Below are positions 6,349 to 10,969 of a stretch of DNA of 10,969 nt, in pieces. The notes beneath the pieces were generated by a model, which had not been told where the DNA came from, ran no database searches, and saw nothing but the letters and a program-made list of their open reading frames with translations. Numbering within the stretch: the first letter of the stretch is position 1; every line of letters begins with the position of its first letter. Position numbers and translations under genes: made by a program. This DNA comes from Planctomycetota bacterium (GTDB taxonomy: Bacteria; Planctomycetota; SZUA-567): NCBI GenBank assembly GCA_031270145.1, contig JAISYD010000223.1, positions 1 through 10,969 of the forward strand. Direction: 5' to 3'.

Positions 6349-7401
6349 CTACTCCGCCGGCTTCCAGGGAAGCGGGACCGGCCGGCCGAGTTTTTTCGCT
6401 TCGTAAATTCCGCAAATGACGTCAATGGGATAGCGGGCCTCAAGCGGATTCACGATGCCGCTCCGGTCGCCGCGCGCCGCCCGGAGCAGGCTCTCAATCA
6501 CCCGCATATGCCCGGCGACGTTAATGGCCTTGGGATCCTTGCCGCCGTCGCCCATGCCGGAGGCTAGGGCGGGAACCCGCTCGTCCAGCGGATGCCGGTC
6601 GCTGAAGTTCCAGCCGGCGAGGCGGTCGCCGGCGAGCGTGGCGGTCCCCCTTTCGCCCGACACCTGCACTTCCAGGGGGAAGCCGGGCTCGCAGGAGGTG
6701 CTGGATTCTATCGTCCCCGCCACGCCGTTGGCGAACCTGACCAGGGCGGCGGCGTTGTCCTCCACCTCGATTTTATGGGTGAGGGTGGCGGCGGCGCCGT
6801 AAACCTCGATCGGAACGCCGGCGAACCAAATCATCAGGTCGATGGCGTGGATGGACTGGTTCATCAGGCAGCCGCCCCCGTCCAACTCCCAGGTGCCGCG
6901 CCAGGCGCCGGAATCATAGTAGGATTGGGGGCGGAACCACTTGACCCTGGCGCTGGAAAACAGGATACGGCCAAAGCGGCCGGCGGCGATCGCCTCCTTG
7001 ACAAGCATCGCCGCATCCCCGTGGCGGTATTGGAAGACCGGGGCGAGGATGACGTCCGCCTCGCGGCAGGCGTCGATGACGGTTTGCGCCTTGGCCGGGG
7101 TGATTTCCAGCGGCTTTTCGCACAGGACATGCTTGCCGGCCCGGGCGGCGGCGATGGAGTTCTCGGCATGGTGGCCGGACGGCGTGGCGATGGAGACGGC
7201 GTTTACCTCCCGGTCGGCCAGCATTTCCTCCAGGGTGGCGTAGGATTTCATGCCGTGCTTCCTGGCGAACGCCTCCTTCTGCTCCGGGATTACCCCGAAG
7301 GTTCCGATCGGGCGGACGCCCGCCACCGCCTCCATGGCCTGGGCGTGATATTCGGCGATCATGCCGGCGCCGATTATGCCGAAACGCAGATCCTCAGCCA
7401 T
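6349..7401 (-). CDS. Gfo/Idh/MocA family NAD(P)-dependent oxidoreductase
   Basis: A 350-residue cytosolic dehydrogenase. The N-terminal Rossmann fold has the dinucleotide motif GIIGAGMIAEYHA (8-20), then ATPSGHHAE (72-80) and the family signature CEKPL (94-98), whose Lys96 is the usual catalytic lysine. The C-terminal half carries the substrate-side motif GGGCLMNQSIHAIDLM (175-190) with the expected His and Asp. Family members oxidise or reduce a hydroxyl on sugars, inositols or sugar acids; the substrate here cannot be read from sequence. It is the third gene after the glycerol dehydrogenase and dihydroxyacetone kinase genes, 47 nt downstream of the latter, so it probably feeds a ketose or polyol into the same route. 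The start at 7399-7401 was chosen for its strong GGAAGGGG six bases upstream; an ATG at 7431 adds ten residues and has a weaker site. Length is normal for the family. Confidence 0.92.
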   Translation of the reverse strand: MAEDLRFGIIGAGMIAEYHAQAMEAVAGVRPIGTFGVIPEQKEAFARKHGMKSYATLEEMLADREVNAVSIATPSGHHAENSIAAARAGKHVLCEKPLEITPAKAQTVIDACREADVILAPVFQYRHGDAAMLVKEAIAAGRFGRILFSSARVKWFRPQSYYDSGAWRGTWELDGGGCLMNQSIHAIDLMIWFAGVPIEVYGAAATLTHKIEVEDNAAALVRFANGVAGTIESSTSCEPGFPLEVQVSGERGTATLAGDRLAGWNFSDRHPLDERVPALASGMGDGGKDPKAINVAGHMRVIESLLRAARGDRSGIVNPLEARYPIDVICGIYEAKKLGRPVPLPWKPAE

Positions 7402-7448
7402 GCGCGTCCCCTTCCATGAAAGATCCTTCATCGCCTCCGCCGATCCGC

Positions 7449-9206
7449 TCAGTCTTCCAACGCCTTGGCGATTTCCGCGCAGATCACCCCCAGGGCATGC
7501 GCCCCGGCGTCCGGATAGCCGATGCTCCGGTCGCCGAGAGCGCCGGCGCGTCCCAGGCGGGCGGCTATTTTTTCCGTGCTTTTGGCGCCGGCCGCCGCCG
7601 CTTCCGCTCCCTTGGCGAAGGCCGCCTTCAGATCGTCGCCGCGTTTGGCGCAATCCCGCCAGGCGTCGGCGCAGGGGGCAAGCGCGTCGACAAGCGTCTT
7701 GTCGCCCACCACCGCGCCGCGGCCGAAGGCTTTTTCGCCAATGGCCTGGATGCCGTCCACCGCCGCCTGGAGCATGGCCGCCGCGTCCTGGATCGACAAT
7801 TCGCCTTTGCCGGCGGCCAGCTTGGCCGCGTACTTGAAGGCGATCCCCCAGATGGGGCCGGACGCCCCGCCGCAATGCTCCATGATGATCAGCGAACAGG
7901 CGTCGAGGAATTCGCCGATGTCGGCGGAATGGCCGGCCAGGACGGACTTCCATTCGCGCTTGAGCTGCCTGAAGCCCTTGGCCACGCTCATGCCGAAATC
8001 GCCGTCGCCGGCGTGGGAGTCGAGTTCGCAGAAGGGCATTTCGTTCCTGATGATGATTTCAGCCATTTTGTCGACCAGGAAAATCACGTTCTTGAGGCTG
8101 AGGCGGTTCCCGGCGATGACGTTGCCGCCGCCGCTGGAGTCGGCGTCGATGGCCGGCTGGCCGTGCGGGACGCCGTCCTTCCCGGGCCGCGCATAGGCGA
8201 CCGGCGTTTCGCTTCCGTCAATCTTGAAGGCCGGGGCGCAACATTTGGCGGCCAGGTATTTTTCCAGCTCGGCGTCCAAATCCATGATTGAGATCGAGGC
8301 GCCGGCCATGTCGATGCTGGTCATGTAGTTGCCGACGAACAGGCGGAACGCCGAAATATCCCGCTCCGACAATTCGCGGACCGCCGCCTGCGCCAGGATG
8401 TACAACTCCTGCAGCGGCGTGGCGCCGAAGCCGTTTACCAGCAGCGCGACCCGGCTTCCCGGTCCGGCCTTCAAATCCTCAAGCAGGGCCGCCGTCATGC
8501 GGGCGGCCAGTTGGTCGGCGGAGGCCGTTTTCTCCCGGTGGATTCCGGGTTCGCCGTGGATGCCCACGCCGTACTCCATTTCATCCTCCGCCAGGGCGAA
8601 GGTGGGGCTCCCCTTGGCCGGGACGGTGCAGGAGGTGAGGGCGAAGCCGAGGCTCCGGACCCGGTCGGCCGCCTTTTGGGCGATCCGTTTCACTTCCGGG
8701 AGATCCAGCCCGGCCTCGGCGGCCGCGCCGGCGATTTTATGGACCAATACCGTGCCGGCCACCCCGCGCCGGCCGACGGTGTACAGGCTGTCCTTGACCG
8801 CGATGTCGTCGGCCACCTTGATGTGGTCGACCTTTATGCCGTCGGTTTCGGCGAGGAAGGCGGCGGCCTGGAAATTCATCACGTCGCCGGAATAATTCTT
8901 GATGATCAAGAGCGTGCCCTTGGGGCTGGCCGCGGCTTTGATGGCCTGGTATATTTGGATCTGCGAGGGCGAGGCGAAAACGTCGCCGCAAACCGCCGCG
9001 TCCAGCATGCCGGTCCCGACGAAACCGGCGTGGGGTGGTTCATGCCCGCTGCCGCCGCCGCTGATCAGGCTGACTTTGCCGGGATTGATGGCTTTTCTCT
9101 TGATTATCCGGTATTTGGCGAGGTTTTCCACGCCGTTGTGGGCGAGAGCCAGCCCCAGGCACATTTCATCGACCACGGCCTCGGGGGCGTTGATGATTTT
9201 CTTCAT
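7449..9206 (-). CDS. dhaK: Dihydroxyacetone kinase, single-chain DhaK-DhaL (ATP-dependent) type
   Basis: A 585-residue fusion of a DhaK substrate domain (about 1-335) and a DhaL nucleotide domain (about 370-585), joined by a Ser/Gly-containing linker. DhaK motifs are GGGSGHEPPH (50-59), KNYSGD (103-108) and GVGIHGEPG (213-221); His217 is the residue that would bind the carbonyl of the substrate covalently. DhaL motifs are DSHAGDGDFG (396-405), whose aspartates hold two Mg ions around ATP, GGASGP (446-451), GDKTLVDAL (501-509) and GYPDAGAH (563-570). The fused form normally uses ATP, unlike the separate subunits that use the PTS protein DhaM. The expected reaction is dihydroxyacetone to dihydroxyacetone phosphate, but close relatives phosphorylate erythrulose or glyceraldehyde, so the substrate is open. 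It starts three nt after the glycerol dehydrogenase stop with GGGAGATAGG upstream; co-translation is likely. The preceding gene makes dihydroxyacetone from glycerol, which supports the assignment. Confidence 0.94.
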   Translation of the reverse strand: MKKIINAPEAVVDEMCLGLALAHNGVENLAKYRIIKRKAINPGKVSLISGGGSGHEPPHAGFVGTGMLDAAVCGDVFASPSQIQIYQAIKAAASPKGTLLIIKNYSGDVMNFQAAAFLAETDGIKVDHIKVADDIAVKDSLYTVGRRGVAGTVLVHKIAGAAAEAGLDLPEVKRIAQKAADRVRSLGFALTSCTVPAKGSPTFALAEDEMEYGVGIHGEPGIHREKTASADQLAARMTAALLEDLKAGPGSRVALLVNGFGATPLQELYILAQAAVRELSERDISAFRLFVGNYMTSIDMAGASISIMDLDAELEKYLAAKCCAPAFKIDGSETPVAYARPGKDGVPHGQPAIDADSSGGGNVIAGNRLSLKNVIFLVDKMAEIIIRNEMPFCELDSHAGDGDFGMSVAKGFRQLKREWKSVLAGHSADIGEFLDACSLIIMEHCGGASGPIWGIAFKYAAKLAAGKGELSIQDAAAMLQAAVDGIQAIGEKAFGRGAVVGDKTLVDALAPCADAWRDCAKRGDDLKAAFAKGAEAAAAGAKSTEKIAARLGRAGALGDRSIGYPDAGAHALGVICAEIAKALED

Positions 9207-9209
9207 GTC

Positions 9210-10343
9210 CTATCTCCCGGTTTTCTTGTGGGCCGAGCCGAGTTGATCGGCCACGCCGATGGCGGCCGCCACGGTCCCGGCGTCCACCGGGAACGGCATC
9301 GAATGGACCGATTCCGCCGGAATGCAGGCTTTTTCGGCCACCTCCAGCAATTCCCGATCGCTTGCCGCCTCCACGCCGATGTCGGCCAGGCAGACGGGAA
9401 GGCCGACATCCAGGCAGAAGTCAAGCACCCGGAGCAGCTCCTTTTGGGGCGCATTCTCCAGGATCAATTGCGCCAGCGTGCCGAAGGCGACTTTTTCCCC
9501 GTGGAAAAACTTGTGGGTCCCGGGCAAAATGGTCAAGCCGTCGTGGATGGCGTGGGCGGCGGCCAGGCCGCCCGACTCGAAGCCGAGACCGGAAAGGAGG
9601 ATGTTCGCTTCAATGACGTTTTCCAGGGCCGGCGTCACCTTTTTGGCTTCGCAGGAGGCTTTCGCCCTGGTCCCGTCCGCCAACAGCGTTTCATAGCACA
9701 GGGTGGCCAGGGCCAGGGCGGCCCGGGTGGGTTTCGCCGGCGGGCACAACCCCTCCCGGGCGCCGCAGGGCAGGCCGGCGTTGACGTTGGCGAAGGCGGC
9801 CGAGGTGGCCCTGGCCTCGAAATATGTGGACAGGGCGTCGCCCATGCCAGAAACCAGGAAGCGGGGCGGGGCGGCGGCGATGACCGTGGTGTCGATCAGC
9901 ACCACGCTGGGGCTTTGTTTGAAATAGGCGTAGTCCTCGAAGGCTCCGTCCTCGGTGTACATCACGGCGGAATGGCTGGTGGGGGCGTCGGTGGCGGCGA
10001 TGGTGGGGGCGATGATCACCGCCTCGCCTCCGGCCACGCATTTGGCCGTGTCGATGGCCTTGCCGCCGCCAAGGCCGATGGTGCAGTCGCAATGGTTCAG
10101 TTTGGCCGCCTCCCTCAGCCGCGCCACCTCCTGGCGGGAGCATTCGCCCCTGAAGCCGCTCTCCACCAGCGTGACGCCGAATTTCGCCGCCGTGGCGTCC
10201 AATTTGCCCCTCACCCGCCCAACATCGTCAGGATGGGCAATCAGCAGGGCCGAGGAGCCGAAGGTTTTGATGAAATAACCCAGGTTGAGCAGTTCGTCCT
10301 CCCCCTGAACATATTTGGAAGGACAGATGAAGGCTTTTCGCAT
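9210..10343 (-). CDS. gldA: Glycerol dehydrogenase (GldA-like, metal-dependent)
   Basis: A 377-residue member of the iron/zinc alcohol dehydrogenase superfamily that would oxidise glycerol to dihydroxyacetone with NAD. The NAD loop is GLGGGKAIDTAK (90-101), followed by PTIAATDAPTSH (113-124). The metal site is well preserved: D169 in GMGDALSTYFEA, H264 in AAHAIHDG and H281 in HGEKVAFG. The fit to GldA is close around 235-295. One departure is an insertion of about 12 residues near 192-204 with two cysteines (C193, C200), where family members usually have a shorter loop before AALALA. It is first of three tightly spaced genes and is followed directly by the dihydroxyacetone kinase, the enzyme that uses its product. 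The ATG at 10341-10343 has AGGAAAGGGG upstream, and this site overlaps the stop of the TauE-like ORF. Confidence 0.92.
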   Translation of the reverse strand: MRKAFICPSKYVQGEDELLNLGYFIKTFGSSALLIAHPDDVGRVRGKLDATAAKFGVTLVESGFRGECSRQEVARLREAAKLNHCDCTIGLGGGKAIDTAKCVAGGEAVIIAPTIAATDAPTSHSAVMYTEDGAFEDYAYFKQSPSVVLIDTTVIAAAPPRFLVSGMGDALSTYFEARATSAAFANVNAGLPCGAREGLCPPAKPTRAALALATLCYETLLADGTRAKASCEAKKVTPALENVIEANILLSGLGFESGGLAAAHAIHDGLTILPGTHKFFHGEKVAFGTLAQLILENAPQKELLRVLDFCLDVGLPVCLADIGVEAASDRELLEVAEKACIPAESVHSMPFPVDAGTVAAAIGVADQLGSAHKKTGR

Positions 10344-10359
10344 GACCGGTTCCCCTTTC

Positions 10360-10716
10360 CTAAAAAGAGCGTCGACAAAAGCCGGAAGCGCCGTTTCCGC
10401 CTCGCTTGACGATCAGGCTTAGCCCGGAGACGGCGAGCGGGACGTTGGTGAGTCCGACAAAGCGGGACTGGCTCACGCGTTTCGGCAACCGGCCCCCGAT
10501 GTGGACGCCGCCAAAGACCAGGGCGACGGCGAGGACGCCGACGGCTAGGATCCTGGCGTCGAAATATCCGTTATAAATGCGCTCTCCCAGAATTATTGAG
10601 TTCAGAATCAGCCATATCCCGGACAGGGCGGCGCGGAACCGCTCCTTGTCCGGCGCCTTTGCGGACATATATATCACTAACGGGGCTCCGCCGCAAACAA
10701 ACATTCCGCGGAACAC
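10360..10716 (-). pseudogene. C-terminal half of a TauE/SafE-type permease, probably truncated
   Basis: The frame encodes about 118 residues (127 if read from the upstream stop at 10744-10746). It resembles the second half of the TauE/SafE (sulfite/organosulfonate exporter) family: a CGGAPLVIYM motif, then FRAALSGIWLILNSII, a membrane segment ending GGVHIGGRLPKRV, and a last helix near LAVSGLSLIV. About four hydrophobic segments are visible. The N-terminal half, about 120 residues in the family, is missing. The in-frame stop at 10744-10746 and the stop of the next gene at 10821 leave no room for it. The only starts are a GTG (10714-10716) and an ATG (10702-10704), neither with a convincing ribosome binding site. 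I read it as a remnant left by deletion. A functional half-size protein that pairs with another subunit cannot be excluded. It ends 16 nt before gldA. Confidence 0.6.
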
Positions 10717-10761
10717 TCCGGCGCGGATGGAAGGTACCCGATATTATGACTACGCCGTCAA

Positions 10762-10791
10762 TACCGCCGGAATTGGCGATCCGCGGCGGTA
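10762..10791. repeat. Inverted repeat between the DUF1980-like gene and the TauE remnant
   Basis: TACCGCCG (10762-10769) and its exact reverse complement (10784-10791) flank a 14-base spacer, about 30 bases past the stop of the DUF1980-like gene. No T-tract follows on the minus strand. It could be a weak terminator, an operator or chance in GC-rich DNA. The octamer GGTACCCG also occurs twice nearby, at 10733-10740 and 10788-10795. Confidence 0.4.
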
Positions 10792-10820
10792 CCCGGGAAA
10801 AACAGCCCTCTGGCCGGTTC

Positions 10821-10969
10821 TCATAAATACGGCCGCTTCGGCGTTTCGATCGGCCGCAGTTCCGGCTCCTCCAGGATCGGGATATTCTGGCCCTGGATTT
10901 CCCGCAAGGCGAAAACGCCGGACACCATGACCCAGGCGTCGTCCCTCAGCGCGCTTCCGTCCCCCTCCG
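10821..10969 (-). CDS. C-terminus of a TIGR03943/DUF1980-like membrane protein, 5' end beyond the window
   Basis: Only the last 48 codons are in view, ending in TGA at 10821-10823. The peptide contains DDAWVMVSGVFALREI, then IPILEEPELRPIE, and ends TPKRPYL. This pattern (a short beta domain with W-V-x-V-x-G, a 'P-x-L' strand, then 'P-x-x-PY' near the end) is, from memory, the C-terminal domain of the DUF1980/TIGR03943 (YcgQ-like) family. Members work beside a YcgR/DUF318-type permease and are linked to metal or small-molecule transport. The first half, with the membrane segments, lies outside the window. The assignment rests on a short stretch. Codon use and the coherent protein-like pattern, compared with the other two frames, support real coding. 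Confidence 0.6.
   Translation of the reverse strand, partial: EGDGSALRDDAWVMVSGVFALREIQGQNIPILEEPELRPIETPKRPYL

Noticed and set aside
7402..7953. Long N-terminal extension of the Gfo/Idh frame
   Set aside because: It overlaps the 3' end of the dihydroxyacetone kinase and is Arg/Gly-rich. The Rossmann motif begins seven residues after the ATG at 7399-7401, as expected for the family.
8511..10409. A 632-codon + strand frame opposite the kinase and glycerol dehydrogenase
   Set aside because: It is antisense to two well-supported enzymes, and its composition (Gly, Asp, His, Gln rich) is typical of a shadow frame.
10744..10770. Possible promoter (TTGACG with TAATAT) before the TauE remnant
   Set aside because: The two hexamer-like elements are separated by only nine bases on the minus strand, too close for a sigma-70 promoter, and no alternative pair with 16-18 bases was found.
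1..10969. CRISPR arrays, tRNA or rRNA genes, insertion sequences, phage genes
   Set aside because: No regularly spaced repeats, cloverleaf or rRNA-like segments, transposase or integrase motifs, or terminal inverted repeats were seen on either strand by eye.

Overview
The window is GC-rich (AT-rich only at one short promoter-like site near 6180-6207), gene-dense, and looks like the chromosome of a flagellated Gram-negative bacterium. It carries a flagellar hook protein, an OmpA-type peptidoglycan-binding domain and purine-rich ribosome binding sites. The long, heavily inserted hook protein, the Gfo/Idh/MocA oxidoreductase and the bacterial Ras-like GTPase would fit Planctomycetota, Desulfobacterota or a similar deep Gram-negative lineage. 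I cannot fix the phylum from this sequence alone.

Layout. The left end (about 1-1966, + strand) holds the 3' part of flgE, the flagellar hook protein. Everything else that I can support is on the minus strand and converges on flgE across a 42-base gap. Reading the minus strand from right to left: (a) 10821-10969, the last 48 residues of a TIGR03943/DUF1980-like membrane protein; (b) 10360-10716, the C-terminal half of a TauE/SafE-type permease with no N-terminal half, probably a remnant; (c) 9210-10343, a GldA-type glycerol dehydrogenase; (d) 7449-9206, a single-chain dihydroxyacetone kinase (DhaK-DhaL fusion); (e) 6349-7401, a Gfo/Idh/MocA dehydrogenase. Genes c-e form a compact polyol or triose catabolic operon. 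It ends near a 12-bp GC-rich hairpin at 6277-6314.

A 273-base intergenic region (6076-6348) follows. It contains that hairpin, a nine-G homopolymer and the AT-rich promoter-like site. Downstream lies a tight four-gene cassette: a coiled-coil protein (5401-6075), a 644-residue one-pass membrane protein with BON-like and OmpA-like periplasmic domains (3464-5398), a Ras/Rab-like small GTPase (2926-3429) and a diguanylate cyclase (2009-2929). Spacings are 2 nt, 34 nt and a 4-nt ATGA overlap.

The cassette is the most interesting part of the window. Its architecture suggests a signalling module in which a cytosolic GTPase acts with a membrane protein anchored to peptidoglycan, a coiled-coil partner and a c-di-GMP output enzyme. 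Parts of these proteins resemble, from memory, poorly characterised families that occur together in cyanobacteria and proteobacteria. No function for the set as a whole can be read from the sequence.
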